Notes: generated from the sequence alone by a model not told the origin. A stretch of DNA of 64,000 nucleotides from Pseudomonadota bacterium (GCA_023419315.1 JAEZYE010000043.1:72054-136053), one strand, 5' to 3'. Positions 17,879 through 28,091 are shown, counted from the stretch's first letter. Program-made: numbers and translations.

Positions 17879-19783
17879 TCAGATGGCCAGCGACTTCAGC
17901 TTGCGGCGGCGGCCGTAGATCAGCGTGGCCATCGCGCGCGACACCGTCACGGCGGTGAACACCGAGGTCAGGATGCCGACAATCATGGTGATGGCGAAGC
18001 CCTTGAGCGGACCGGTGCCGAAAGCGAACAGCGCCACGCCGGCCAGCAGCGCGGTCATGTTGGAGTCGAAGATGGTGCCCGACGCCTTGTCGTAACCGGT
18101 CGCGATGGCGGTCACCGGCGGCACGCCCGCCCTGAGTTCCTCGCGTATGCGTTCGTTGATCAGCACGTTGGCGTCCACCGACATGCCGATCGACAACGCC
18201 AGGCCGGCAAAACCCGGCAAGGTCATCGTCGCGCCGAACAGCGACATCACCGCCACGACCATCACCAGGTTCAGCAGCAGCGCGATGCAGGTCAGCAGGC
18301 CGAACATGCGGTAGTAGATCAGGAAGAAGCCCAGGGCGAACAGGAACGAATACATCACCGCCTTGGTGCCGCGCTCGACGTTCTCCGCACCCAGGCTCGG
18401 GCCGACCACGCGCTCGCTGATGAAATCCATCGGCGCGGCCAGCGAACCGGCGCGCAGCAGCTTGGCGAGGTTGTCGGCTTCGGTCTTTTCGAGGCCGGTG
18501 GTCTGGAAGTTCTTGCCGAACACGCCGTTGATGTTGGCGACCGAAATCACTTCTTCCTTCACGCGGGTGCTGCGCACTTCCTCGCCGTTGACGATATCCA
18601 CCTGCGGGATGCGTTCGATGTACACCACCGCCATCGGCTTGTTGACGCTGACGCTGGTGAAATCGAACATGCGCTGGCCGCCGACATTGTTGAGCGTGAC
18701 GCTCACCGCCGGCAGGCCGTTGTTGTCGACCGAAGACTGCGCGCCGACCATCTGGTCGCCGGCCACGATGACGCGCTTGTTCAACAGGATGGGCGTCGGC
18801 GGCTGGTTGGGCATGCGGGGACGCTGGTAGTACACGCGCGCTTCGGGCGGCACGTTGCCACTGGCGAGCGCATCGGCGGCATTGCCTTCGACCACGGCGC
18901 GGTATTCCAGCGTCGCGGTCGCGCCGATCATGCGCTTGGCTTCCGCGGTGTCCTGCACGCCCGGCAACTGCACGACGACGCGATCGTTGCCCTGGCGCTG
19001 GATGATGGGCTCGGCCACGCCCAGTTCGTTGACGCGATTGCGCAGCGTGGTGATGTTCTGCTCGATGGCGCTGCCGGCGATCTGGGTGAGTTCGCTTTCG
19101 GGCAGGCCAATGGTGATGCGCTGATCCTCGACCTCATAGGTCAGGGAGGCGCCGCCGACCAGTGCGGCCGTGCCGTTGCTGGAAGATGCCACCAGCGCCT
19201 TGGCCAGCACGTCGCGCGCCTTGTTGGCATCCTCGCCGGTCGCCAGGTTCACCACGATGCTGTTGTCCGCTCGGCGCTCGACGCCCTGGTAGCGGATGCG
19301 GTTGTCGCGCAGGGTGACGCGGGCGTCTTCCACGTAGGCGTCGACACGCTTGTCCAGCGCCGCTTTCTGATCCACTTGCAATTCGAAGTGCACGCCGCCC
19401 TGGAGATCGAGGCCCTGCACCATCGGGCGGGCGCCGAACCGGCTCAGCCAGTCCGGCACGGTCGACGCCAGGTTCAGCGCGACCACGTAGTCCTCGCCCA
19501 AGGTCGTGCGCAGGGCATCGTTGGCCTTGGTCTGCGCGTCCAGGCTGGGCAACCGGACCAGCAGCGACTTGCCGTCTTGGTCTTCCAGTTCCTTGGCGGT
19601 CACGCCAACGCCCCTCAACGCACCATCGACGCGTTGCCGCAATGCGGCGTCAATGGCCGAACCCCGGTTCGGAGTGATCTGGACGGAAGGGTCCTGCGGA
19701 TAGATGTTGGGCAGCGCGTAGAACACGCTCAACACCACGACAAGCAGGATGACGATGTATTTCCAGCGAGGGAATTCAAGCAT
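17879..19783 (-). CDS. secD: protein translocase subunit SecD
   Basis: 634-residue partner of SecF. N-terminal membrane helix, large periplasmic region with the motif GLDLQGGVHFEL (P1 base), and a C-terminal RND membrane domain with ALSIGMSVDANVLINERIRE, the SecD signature. Length is normal for gammaproteobacterial SecD. It lies between yajC and secF in the conserved order; a longer antisense frame on the plus strand is a shadow. Confidence 0.97.
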   Translation of the reverse strand: MLEFPRWKYIVILLVVVLSVFYALPNIYPQDPSVQITPNRGSAIDAALRQRVDGALRGVGVTAKELEDQDGKSLLVRLPSLDAQTKANDALRTTLGEDYVVALNLASTVPDWLSRFGARPMVQGLDLQGGVHFELQVDQKAALDKRVDAYVEDARVTLRDNRIRYQGVERRADNSIVVNLATGEDANKARDVLAKALVASSSNGTAALVGGASLTYEVEDQRITIGLPESELTQIAGSAIEQNITTLRNRVNELGVAEPIIQRQGNDRVVVQLPGVQDTAEAKRMIGATATLEYRAVVEGNAADALASGNVPPEARVYYQRPRMPNQPPTPILLNKRVIVAGDQMVGAQSSVDNNGLPAVSVTLNNVGGQRMFDFTSVSVNKPMAVVYIERIPQVDIVNGEEVRSTRVKEEVISVANINGVFGKNFQTTGLEKTEADNLAKLLRAGSLAAPMDFISERVVGPSLGAENVERGTKAVMYSFLFALGFFLIYYRMFGLLTCIALLLNLVMVVAVMSLFGATMTLPGFAGLALSIGMSVDANVLINERIREELRAGVPPVTAIATGYDKASGTIFDSNMTALLAGVALFAFGTGPLKGFAITMIVGILTSVFTAVTVSRAMATLIYGRRRKLKSLAI

Positions 19784-19839
19784 TGCGGCAACCCGCGCGC
19801 AGCCTCACGGATGCGCGCTCAGCAGTGGTCGGGAATGAA

Positions 19840-20184
19840 TCAGGCGTTCTTCAGCGTGCCCTTCGGCAGCACGTTGCCCACCGCCGTCTTCTGCACGCGC
19901 ACGCGCACGTTGTCGGCGATTTCGATGGTGACGAAGTTGTCGCCGATGTCGGCGACGGTGCCGGCAATACCGCCGGAGGTGATGACTTCATCGCCGCGCG
20001 AGAGCTTGTCCAGCATCGCCTTGTGTTCCTTGGCGCGCTTCATCTGCGGGCGAATCATGAGGAAGTACATGATGGCGATCAGGATGACCGGCATCAGCAG
20101 GCCGAAACCTCCCATGCTTCCCTGGGCGGGTGCACCGGCCGCCTGCGCGAACACCGGGGCGATTGAAAAATCGAGCAAATTCAT
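19840..20184 (-). CDS. yajC: Sec translocase accessory protein YajC
   Basis: 114-residue inner-membrane protein of the SecDF-YajC complex. A single membrane helix (GLLMPVILIAIMYFLMIRPQMKRAKEH) ends in the conserved RPQxKR motif, followed by a small basic/acidic cytoplasmic domain (GDEVITSGGIAGTVADIGD). The ATG at 20184 gives the standard YajC length; the longer open frame is not supported. Confidence 0.96.
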   Translation of the reverse strand: MNLLDFSIAPVFAQAAGAPAQGSMGGFGLLMPVILIAIMYFLMIRPQMKRAKEHKAMLDKLSRGDEVITSGGIAGTVADIGDNFVTIEIADNVRVRVQKTAVGNVLPKGTLKNA

Positions 20185-20309
20185 GGAGTTATCCGTCCTG
20201 ATACGAAAGCAGCCGGGAATTATGCCACGCGCCGGTGTCCCCCGTCCCGGCCGTCGAGGGCCGGTGGCATGCATGGCGGTGTGAAGACCGCGCCAATTCG
20301 CAAAGGTTC

Positions 20310-20341
20310 CGCCCGGCGCTGCACGCCCCGCGCGCCGGGCG
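20310..20341 (-). repeat. inverted repeat between tgt and yajC
   Basis: Perfect 10-bp arms CGCCCGGCGC / GCGCCGGGCG with a 12-base spacer in the 162-base tgt-yajC gap. No T-run, so it is more likely an mRNA-processing or stability hairpin than a terminator. Confidence 0.45.
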
Positions 20342-20346
20342 GGGCT

Positions 20347-21465
<1,119 letters not shown>

Positions 21466-21504
21466 GGCGTTTCAATCAAGGGGACGTGGCCGCGTGCGCG
21501 CGCT

Positions 21505-22572
21505 TCAACGGGCAGGCTCGAGCGGAGCGGATGCTGGCGGGGCGTGTTCCTGCGGGAACAGCAACATGGCGTCGCCGTAGGAGAAGAACCGGTAGCGTTC
21601 GGCGATGGCATGTTCATAGGCGGCGAACACGCGTTCCTTGCCGGCGAAGGCCGACACCAGCATCAGCAGCGTGCTTTCCGGCAGGTGGAAATTGGTGATC
21701 AGCGCGTCGATGCTGCGAATCCGATAGCCGGGAAAAATGAAGATCCGCGTCTCGCCGGCGAACGGGTGCAGTTCGCCATCGCGCATCGCCGATTCCAGCG
21801 CACGCACGACCGTCGTACCCACCGCAATCACGCGCCCGCCACGCGCGCGCGTGGCATGGATCCGCTCGATCAGCGCCGCGCCGACATTCAACCATTCGCT
21901 GTGCATGCGGTGCTCGCGCACATCATTCACGCGCACCGGCTGGAACGTCCCGGCGCCGACGTGCAAGGTGACATGGCCGAATTCGACGCCGCGTTCGCCC
22001 AGTTGCGCGAGCAATGCCTCGTCGAAGTGCAGCCCCGCGGTGGGAGCGGCGACCGCACCCAGCTCGCGCGCGAACACCGTCTGGTAGCGCTCGTCGTCAT
22101 CGCGCCCCGCCTCGCGCTGGATGTACGGCGGCAGCGGCAGACGGCCGGCCTGCAACAGCCAGCTTTCGAGCGAACCGCGGACTTCGAAGCGCAATGTGTA
22201 GAACTCGCCGTCGCGATCCAGCACTTCCGCCTCGCCGCCGGCATCCAGGGTGATGCGGCCGCCGGGTCTGGGCGACTTGCTCGCGCCGATCTGCACGCGC
22301 GCCGTGTTCTCCGGCAGCAGGCGCTCGATCAGGATTTCGACCCGGCCGCCGGTGCTCTTCTGGCCGAACAGGCGCGCGGGAATTACGCGCGTGTCGTTGA
22401 ACACCAGCAGATCACCCGGCCTCAACCATTCGACCAGATCACGCACATGGTGATCCGCGAACGGCGCACCGTCCGGCGGCACCACCAGCAAGCGGCTGGC
22501 CGAGCGTTCGGGCAGCGGCGCCTGGGCGATCAATGCTTCAGGCAGTTCAAAATGGAAGTCCGATTTCTTCAC
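21505..22572 (-). CDS. queA: S-adenosylmethionine:tRNA ribosyltransferase-isomerase QueA
   Basis: 355-residue enzyme adding the epoxyqueuosine ribosyl group from SAM onto preQ1-tRNA. Family motifs are DLLVFNDTRVIPARL near the N-terminus, PTAGLHFDEALL and LHVGAGTFQPVRV in the middle, and ALITNFHLPESTLLMLV near the C-terminus. A GTG start at 22572 (KKSDFHFELPEALIAQ) fits the family N-terminus; the open frame continues upstream through the Lrp gene as a shadow. It is the first gene of queA-tgt-yajC-secDF. Confidence 0.96.
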   Translation of the reverse strand: MKKSDFHFELPEALIAQAPLPERSASRLLVVPPDGAPFADHHVRDLVEWLRPGDLLVFNDTRVIPARLFGQKSTGGRVEILIERLLPENTARVQIGASKSPRPGGRITLDAGGEAEVLDRDGEFYTLRFEVRGSLESWLLQAGRLPLPPYIQREAGRDDDERYQTVFARELGAVAAPTAGLHFDEALLAQLGERGVEFGHVTLHVGAGTFQPVRVNDVREHRMHSEWLNVGAALIERIHATRARGGRVIAVGTTVVRALESAMRDGELHPFAGETRIFIFPGYRIRSIDALITNFHLPESTLLMLVSAFAGKERVFAAYEHAIAERYRFFSYGDAMLLFPQEHAPPASAPLEPAR

Positions 22573-22700
22573 GGGGCAAGGACAGGGCAAGAACGGGGAA
22601 TCATAGGTCGTGTCGCGCGGGCGCGGTGGAATCGCCCCGGCTTCGCCCGCAGGGCGTGTCGCCCGGGGTGGCCCGCAGGCGTTTGCGCGAAACAGCGGAA

Positions 22701-23132
22701 TCAGCGCTCGAATTTGGTGGACAGCACGATCGAGGACGTCGTCCGCTCCACGCCTTCCATCGCGCCGATGCGATCGGTCAGCTGATCCATCGCGTCCACC
22801 GAGGGCACCACGCCGACGGCGATCAGATCGTACGCGCCGCTGACCGAATGCAGCAGCCGCAGTTCCGGCATCGCACGCAGGGCCGCGACCACGGTGGTCA
22901 TCTGCTTGGGGTGCACGGTGATCATGATGTGGGCACGAATGTGACCACGCTCGAAGTCGTCCCGCACGCGCACCGTATAGCCGCTGATGACGCCATCGCG
23001 CTCCAGCCGCTCGATGCGGCTCTGCACGGTGGTGCGCGACAGGTTGAGCCGCCGCGCGATCTGCGCGGTGGATGCGCGCGCGTTCTCGCGGAGCAGCGAA
23101 AGCAGGAGTTCGTCCGTGTTGGAAATCTTCAT
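22701..23132 (-). CDS. Lrp/AsnC family transcriptional regulator
   Basis: 143-residue regulator with an N-terminal winged helix-turn-helix (STAQIARRLNLSRTTVQSRI, residues about 20-40) and a C-terminal RAM ligand-binding domain (LLHSVSGAYDLIAVGVV). It is divergent from a class III aminotransferase, the usual local target arrangement for such regulators, and may respond to that enzyme's amino-acid substrate. The effector is not predictable from sequence. A TATAAT -10 element and a 17-bp palindrome lie upstream of its start. Confidence 0.93.
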   Translation of the reverse strand: MKISNTDELLLSLLRENARASTAQIARRLNLSRTTVQSRIERLERDGVISGYTVRVRDDFERGHIRAHIMITVHPKQMTTVVAALRAMPELRLLHSVSGAYDLIAVGVVPSVDAMDQLTDRIGAMEGVERTTSSIVLSTKFER

Positions 23133-23145
23133 CTGGCGGCGGCCG

Positions 23146-23162
23146 TTCGTCGATTCGACGAA
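23146..23162. promoter_or_regulatory. 17-bp perfect palindrome, candidate Lrp-family operator
   Basis: TTCGTCGA-T-TCGACGAA lies 14 bases before the regulator start codon, between its -10 element and its ATG. The half-site CGACGAA recurs about 40 bases on, at 23200-23206, on the aminotransferase side. The placement suggests autorepression and cross-regulation. Confidence 0.55.
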
Positions 23163-23183
23163 AAATGGGCATCGATTGCGCAG

Positions 23184-23189
23184 ATTATA
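23184..23189 (-). promoter_or_regulatory. -10 element of the Lrp-family gene
   Basis: Perfect TATAAT on the minus strand in an AT-rich stretch that stands out from the surrounding GC-rich DNA, giving a 5' leader of about 45 bases. No good -35 hexamer is evident, consistent with an activated or regulated promoter. Confidence 0.5.
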
Positions 23190-23249
23190 TCTGTCAAACG
23201 ACGAATTAATTCACATAATAAGGGATTGCCGTCATTCTGGAGAACCGCC

Positions 23250-24746
23250 ATGGCCTTGATCGACCTGCTCGCCCCGCTGCGCGCCCACGCCGGAACCCGC
23301 CTGACCACGGGCCTGGACGATGCAACCGTGTCGCGCCTGCTGGGCCACCATGCCGATCTGGCCGAGGCGATCGAGGCTGCGGCCGCCGAGCACGACCGCC
23401 TGAAAGGCGAATTCGCCGAACTGCTGGAGCTGGACGAGGAAGCGCAGCTGCGCGCGGTGCAGGCCGGCTTCGTCAACTTCTACGCCGAAGACGCGGTGAA
23501 CCCGTATATCGCGCTCGCCGCCCGCGGCCCGTGGGTCGTCACCCTCAAGGGCGCGGTGCTGTACGACGCTGGCGGCTACGGCATGCTCGGCTTCGGCCAC
23601 AGCCCGAAAGCGGTGCTCGAAGCGATGGCGCGCCCGCAGGTGATGGCCAACATCATGACGCCCAGCCTCTCGCAGCTGCGCTTTGACCGTGCACTGCGCC
23701 GAGAGATCGGCCACACGCGCGGCGGCTGTCCGTATGCCCGCTTCCTGTGCCTGAATTCCGGCTCCGAATCGGTCGGCCTGGCCGCCCGCATCGCCGACAT
23801 CAACACCAAGCTGCAGACGGATCCGGGCGCACGCCATGCCGGCCGCACCATCAAGCGCGTCGTGGTCAAGGGCAGCTTCCACGGACGCACCGAGCGTCCG
23901 GCGCTCTACTCCGACTCCTCGCGCAAGGCGTACCTGCAGCACCTCGCCAGCTTCCGCGGCGAAGATTCGCTCGTCGCCATCGAGCCCTACGACGTGGACG
24001 CGCTGAAGCGCGCCTTCGCCGATGCCGACGCCCAAGGCTGGTTCATCGAAGCGGTATTCCTGGAGCCGGTGATGGGCGAAGGCGATCCGGGCCGTTCGGT
24101 CCCGCCCGCGTTCTACGCCGCCGCGCGCGAACTGACCCGCGAGCACGGCAGCCTGTTCCTGGTGGATTCGATCCAGGCCGGCCTGCGTGCGCATGGCGTG
24201 CTGTCCATCGTCGACTATCCCGGCTTCGAAGGGATGGAAGCGCCGGACATGGAAACCTATTCCAAGGCGCTCAACGCTGCGCAGTATCCGCTTTCGGTGC
24301 TGGCCGTGAACGAACGCGCCGCCGGGCTGTACCGCAAGGGCGTCTACGGCAACACCATGACGACCAACCCGCGCGCACTCGATGTCGCCTGCGCCACGCT
24401 GGAACAGCTGACTCCGCAAGTGCGCGAGAACATCCGCGCGCGTGGCCGTGAAGCGATTGAAAAGCTGGAGAAGCTGAAGGCCGAACTCGGTGGCCTGATC
24501 ACGCAGGTGCAAGGCACGGGGCTGCTGTTTTCCTGCGAACTTTCGCCGCAGTTCAAGTGCTACGGCGCGGGTTCGACCGAGGAATGGCTGCGCCAGAACG
24601 GCCTGAACGTCATCCACGGCGGCGCCAACTCGCTGCGCTTCACGCCGCAGTTCGCGATGGGTTCGGATGAACTGGATCTGCTGGTCGGCATGGTCGGCCG
24701 CGCACTGCGCGAAGGTCCGCGCGCCAACCAGGCCGCTGCCGCCTGA
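23250..24746 (+). CDS. class III pyridoxal-phosphate-dependent aminotransferase
   Basis: 498-residue aminotransferase. An N-terminal helical extension (about 100 residues) precedes the class III fold. Seen motifs are NSGSESVGLAARI (cofactor phosphate loop), GSFHGRTERPALYS, VFLEPVMGEGDP, LVDSIQAGLRAHG (Asp ligand region) and ETYSKALNAAQYPLSVLAV with the likely Schiff-base lysine near residue 339. The substrate pair cannot be assigned. The start at 23250 has TGGAGAA upstream. The adjacent divergent Lrp/AsnC regulator suggests amino-acid-responsive control. Confidence 0.9.
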   Translation: MALIDLLAPLRAHAGTRLTTGLDDATVSRLLGHHADLAEAIEAAAAEHDRLKGEFAELLELDEEAQLRAVQAGFVNFYAEDAVNPYIALAARGPWVVTLKGAVLYDAGGYGMLGFGHSPKAVLEAMARPQVMANIMTPSLSQLRFDRALRREIGHTRGGCPYARFLCLNSGSESVGLAARIADINTKLQTDPGARHAGRTIKRVVVKGSFHGRTERPALYSDSSRKAYLQHLASFRGEDSLVAIEPYDVDALKRAFADADAQGWFIEAVFLEPVMGEGDPGRSVPPAFYAAARELTREHGSLFLVDSIQAGLRAHGVLSIVDYPGFEGMEAPDMETYSKALNAAQYPLSVLAVNERAAGLYRKGVYGNTMTTNPRALDVACATLEQLTPQVRENIRARGREAIEKLEKLKAELGGLITQVQGTGLLFSCELSPQFKCYGAGSTEEWLRQNGLNVIHGGANSLRFTPQFAMGSDELDLLVGMVGRALREGPRANQAAAA

Positions 24747-24756
24747 TCCTGGCTCC

Positions 24757-24794
24757 GTGCCGTTCGCGCCCGGTTCGACTGGCGCGAACGGCAC
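24757..24794. terminator. inverted repeat between convergent genes
   Basis: Perfect 14-bp arms (GTGCCGTTCGCGCC and its complement) around a 10-base loop, between the aminotransferase and pyrophosphatase genes. There is no U-tract on either strand, so Rho-independent activity is uncertain. Confidence 0.5.
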
Positions 24795-24800
24795 GTCTGG

Positions 24801-25415
24801 TCAATTGTCCTTGCGTTTGAAGCGCTCCATCGACGCGCGGATCAGTTCGCGCGCTTCGGCCGCGTTGCCATAGCCATCCAGCCGCACCGGATTTCTTCCG
24901 GCCGGCAAATCCTTGTAGACGCGGAAGAAGGCTTCGATGCGATCACGCTCGATGACCGGCAGATCCGCCAGATCACGGATGCCGCTGTAGGTCGGATCCA
25001 CCTTGTCGGTGGGTACGCCGATGATCTTCTCGTCGCCCTCTCCGTCATCGGTCATGCGCAGCACACCGATGGGACGGAAGCGGATCAGCACGCCGGGATG
25101 CAGGGGTTCGCGCGTCAGCACCAGCGCGTCGAGCGGATCGCCATCGCCGGCCAGCGTCCGCGGCATCGATCCGTAGTTCGCCGGATACGCGACCGGCATC
25201 GACTGGAAGCGATCGACGTACAGCAATCCCTCCTCGTTGATTTCGTACTTGGTGAAGCGGCCGGCGGGAATCTCGACCGCGAGCATGGCTTCTTCCGGCG
25301 CATTCTTCGCCTGCTGGGCCAGGAATGGATGCCGAACGTGTTCGTCGGCGGCATTGGCAAGCATCACCATGCTCCACAACACCATCGCCAGGACGCCCGC
25401 ACGAGGCCACTGCAT
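24801..25415 (-). CDS. exported inorganic pyrophosphatase (family I)
   Basis: 204-residue family I pyrophosphatase carrying an N-terminal signal peptide (GVLAMVLWSMVMLANAAD), so it should act in the periplasm rather than the cytosol. The active-site signature DGDPLDALV is intact, along with YPANYGSMPRT and the later GDEKIIGVPTDKVDP and lysine-rich segments. The start at 25415 has GAGGAG 8 bases upstream. It follows a phosphatase gene by 47 bases on the same strand and is the third gene of a proposed phosphate-release operon, where it would hydrolyse pyrophosphate freed or scavenged outside the cytoplasm. Confidence 0.92.
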   Translation of the reverse strand: MQWPRAGVLAMVLWSMVMLANAADEHVRHPFLAQQAKNAPEEAMLAVEIPAGRFTKYEINEEGLLYVDRFQSMPVAYPANYGSMPRTLAGDGDPLDALVLTREPLHPGVLIRFRPIGVLRMTDDGEGDEKIIGVPTDKVDPTYSGIRDLADLPVIERDRIEAFFRVYKDLPAGRNPVRLDGYGNAAEARELIRASMERFKRKDN

Positions 25416-25462
25416 GGTGAAACTCCTCTGATCGTTGACGACTCCCGACATGTGGGGTCCCT

Positions 25463-26863
25463 TCATTCCCAGCACCGGTCCGCGCGGCCTTTCAGCGTTT
25501 CGGCGCGCGTGCAGTTGCGCTCACCGATGCGGCCCGACTCCAGCTCACGCAACGTTTTCCCGCTGCCGCCTTCATCCACGATCTCGAACGCGTCATACAG
25601 CCGGCCGGTCGCCGTACGCGCTTCATAACGAAGCCGCGCTCCTTCGAAACGCAGCACCTGGAACAACTGCGTGTCTTCCGCGACCGGCGTCATCGTGCGC
25701 CGCGCCTCGCTCGAAAGGCGGTACTGTTTGGCGCCGGCCACCGACACGACAAACACGGGCAGCGGCTCAGCGTCGGCACGCTTGCGTCCGTACACGTGAT
25801 CGTGTCCCTGCAACACCAGATCCACGCGGTGTTTGCGGATGACCGGCAGCAGATGCTTGCGCAGCAGTAGGTTGTCGCGTCCCTCGCGCGGCGAGAAGAA
25901 CGGCTGGTGCGTCATCACGATGCTCCAGCGATGCGGGTTTCCCGCCAGCGCCCCGTCCAGCCATTTCGCCTGCGCCTGCGCCGTGCCGAGATCCAGCGCG
26001 GATGTTCCATCGATCACCACGATGCGAACGTCCTGATAGTCGAACCAGTAGGTCGTGCTGGCCGCCTGCGCCACGCCATTTCCGGGCAGCGCGAACTGCA
26101 CCGGCCAATGCACGCCCAGCACGCGGCGTTCCTGCGGCGTGTCTTCGAACTCCTCGAAATACTCGTGATTGCCGGGCGCGGGCGCGACGACCAGGGACGT
26201 CGGCAATGCGCCATTGGCTTCGAACCATTCACCCCATTCGTTGTCGTCTTCGCCGTCGCCTCCGCTGACCAGATCGCCAGCGAACAACGCCAGCCGCGCA
26301 TCCGGTGCATGCCGCATGGCTTCGCGCACCACGCGCGTGGTGAGGCTGACGTTCTTGTTCTGCGTATCGCCGAAATACAGCAACGTCAGCGGCGCATCCT
26401 TCGCCGCCGCGGTGCGCGTGTGATGCCAGGCGCTCCAGGTGCGATCGCCCTGCACACGCCAGGCATACAGCGTGTCAGGGGAGAGCCCTTCGACGCGGGC
26501 GTGGTGGTGATGCGCTGCGCCGTTCTCGGTCTTCAGCAACTGCGTTCGTGCCGGCACGCGCCGCGGCTCGCCCATGTCGGGTGAATCGCCCGCGATGACG
26601 ATCTCCATCGCCGGCGACTCCACCGCGACATCCGTGCGCCACGCCACCGCCAGGCCGGTGGCGGCGTCCTGCAACGGCGAAGCAATGATGCGATCCGGAA
26701 AGCCGCTGGGCGCGTAGTGCAACACGCCCTTCGGCACGCGCGTGTTCGGCTCGTGCTGGCGCGGGGCCGTCTCCTGTGCGAAGAGCGGCATGCTGGCAGT
26801 CAGCACCGCGAGCAACATCCATCGCTGCAGTTCCGTTGTCGCCGACTTCATGCCCTGATTCAT
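25463..26863 (-). CDS. exported metallophosphoesterase with purple acid phosphatase-like N-domain
   Basis: 466-residue secreted phosphoesterase. A signal peptide ends near LFAQE. A beta-sandwich N-domain (about residues 50-140, ATGLAVAWRTDV to YAWRV) resembles that of purple acid phosphatases. The dinuclear metal site is complete: LYFGDTQ, LFAGDLVSGGD, PGNHEY, MTHQPFF and LQGHDHVYGR. The ATG at 26863 overlaps the stop of the phytase-like gene (ATGA), so the two are translationally coupled. The substrate is probably a phosphomonoester; phytate intermediates are an inference from context. Confidence 0.92.
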   Translation of the reverse strand: MNQGMKSATTELQRWMLLAVLTASMPLFAQETAPRQHEPNTRVPKGVLHYAPSGFPDRIIASPLQDAATGLAVAWRTDVAVESPAMEIVIAGDSPDMGEPRRVPARTQLLKTENGAAHHHHARVEGLSPDTLYAWRVQGDRTWSAWHHTRTAAAKDAPLTLLYFGDTQNKNVSLTTRVVREAMRHAPDARLALFAGDLVSGGDGEDDNEWGEWFEANGALPTSLVVAPAPGNHEYFEEFEDTPQERRVLGVHWPVQFALPGNGVAQAASTTYWFDYQDVRIVVIDGTSALDLGTAQAQAKWLDGALAGNPHRWSIVMTHQPFFSPREGRDNLLLRKHLLPVIRKHRVDLVLQGHDHVYGRKRADAEPLPVFVVSVAGAKQYRLSSEARRTMTPVAEDTQLFQVLRFEGARLRYEARTATGRLYDAFEIVDEGGSGKTLRELESGRIGERNCTRAETLKGRADRCWE

Positions 26864-28023
26864 CGAGCGCGGCACGCGGGCAGCTTCAACGCGCGCGCGA
26901 TGTCGCGCCAGTCGAAGGCGGCCACGGCCTGATCGTCGCCCACCGCATAGAACACGCCCTGCGGGAAGCGCGCATCGGTGCTCTGATCAAGCCACACGCC
27001 GTCGGTGTTGGCCGTCTTGTTGCCGGCAAACGCACCGCGGTATTCGAGCGTGACGCGATCGAAGACATGGAACACGCTGCGATCCTTGAACTGATCGGTG
27101 GCGATCCAGTACCCGCTGCCGTCGGCGCACTGCGCCAGCGCCATGCCTTCGGCCTGCGCCTTGAACAGATTCGCGCCGATGTCGCGGCCGCGATACTTGC
27201 CGTCCAACCCGTACTCGCGAATGCGCGTACCGGTCGCCACGTCCTCTTCGGCCAGCAACAGGCGATCATTGCGTACGTCGCCGAACACCGATTCGGCAAT
27301 GCGGATGGCGCCGGCATCACTCGTGTCGCCGAAGGATTCCATCAGCCGCGCCTGCCAGCCTTCCGGTACGCGCTTCAGCTGATAGCGCTTGAACCGCTGC
27401 CCCAGATCGGCCAGCGGCGGCGGCAGATCCTCGTTCTGCGGTGACATGTAGTTGTCACTCACGATGACTTCGTAGCTGTCCTTCTGCGCCCGCACCCACA
27501 GGCCATACGGCTGTTTCAGATCGTCGGCACCGAACACCAGCACCGGCTTGAACTCCGGCAGCTGGAACATCTGCACGCGGCGGTTGTCGCGTTCGACCAC
27601 CAGCAGGAGGTCATCGATCACGGCCACGCCATTGGGCCGCTGCATCCGGCCCAAGGCCGTGCCAGAGCCGGAGACGGTCCGCAGCGTCTTGCCGGTGCTG
27701 CCGTCATAGATCACCAGGCGATCGGTGGCCTTCGCCGTGGCGATCAGCCATCGCGCACCATCGCGCGTGCGCCAGCTGGCGGGCGAATCGACGTTCTCTT
27801 CCGGCGTGCTGGCGGTGAGGAATGCTTCGGCCACCACCACATGCGGCACCTTGGCCTCACTGAGCAGTGGATCCATTTCGACGTTCTCGTCCGGCTCGCG
27901 ATCGGCCTGATGCACTGCGGCCGTCGGCGTCGGCGCTTCCGGTCGGGTCGCGCGCTCGTTGGACGTCGCGGCGCACGCCGCGAGCACGACGGAAAGTGCC
28001 AGCACGGCAATCGGTGTCTTCAT
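26860..28023 (-). CDS. beta-propeller phytase-like lipoprotein
   Basis: 387-residue lipoprotein (lipobox AACA after a 14-residue hydrophobic stretch). The body repeats beta-propeller blades: WLIATAKATDRLVIYDG, GVAVIDDLLLVVERDNRRV, LLLAEEDVATGTRIREYGL, AEGMALAQCADGSGYWIATD. The EED and AEGMALAQ segments match the conserved core of Ca2+-dependent beta-propeller phytases (3-phytase). The exact catalytic set was not verified, so a non-enzymatic propeller remains possible. It is the first gene of the operon with the metallophosphoesterase and pyrophosphatase, divergent from a TonB receptor, with a Pho box 51-68 bases upstream. Confidence 0.85.
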   Translation of the reverse strand: MKTPIAVLALSVVLAACAATSNERATRPEAPTPTAAVHQADREPDENVEMDPLLSEAKVPHVVVAEAFLTASTPEENVDSPASWRTRDGARWLIATAKATDRLVIYDGSTGKTLRTVSGSGTALGRMQRPNGVAVIDDLLLVVERDNRRVQMFQLPEFKPVLVFGADDLKQPYGLWVRAQKDSYEVIVSDNYMSPQNEDLPPPLADLGQRFKRYQLKRVPEGWQARLMESFGDTSDAGAIRIAESVFGDVRNDRLLLAEEDVATGTRIREYGLDGKYRGRDIGANLFKAQAEGMALAQCADGSGYWIATDQFKDRSVFHVFDRVTLEYRGAFAGNKTANTDGVWLDQSTDARFPQGVFYAVGDDQAVAAFDWRDIARALKLPACRAR

Positions 28024-28073
28024 TGGTTCCCCCGGATGGTTTCCAGCAAACCCGCAGTTTGTACGCAGCGCGC

Positions 28074-28091
28074 ATGACATTTTCATGTCAG
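28074..28091 (-). promoter_or_regulatory. near-consensus Pho box facing the phytase-like operon
   Basis: On the minus strand: CTGACAT-GAAA-ATGTCAT, two 7-base repeats with an AT-rich 4-base spacer. This matches the PhoB box CTGTCAT-N4-CTGTCAT at 12 of 14 repeat positions, with correct 11-bp periodicity. It lies 51-68 bases upstream of the lipoprotein start. Confidence 0.65.

Noticed and set aside
17732..20284. 850-residue plus-strand ORF
   Set aside because: Entirely antisense to secD, secF and yajC, which are unambiguous; Gln/His/Arg-rich composition is typical of a shadow frame in high-GC DNA.
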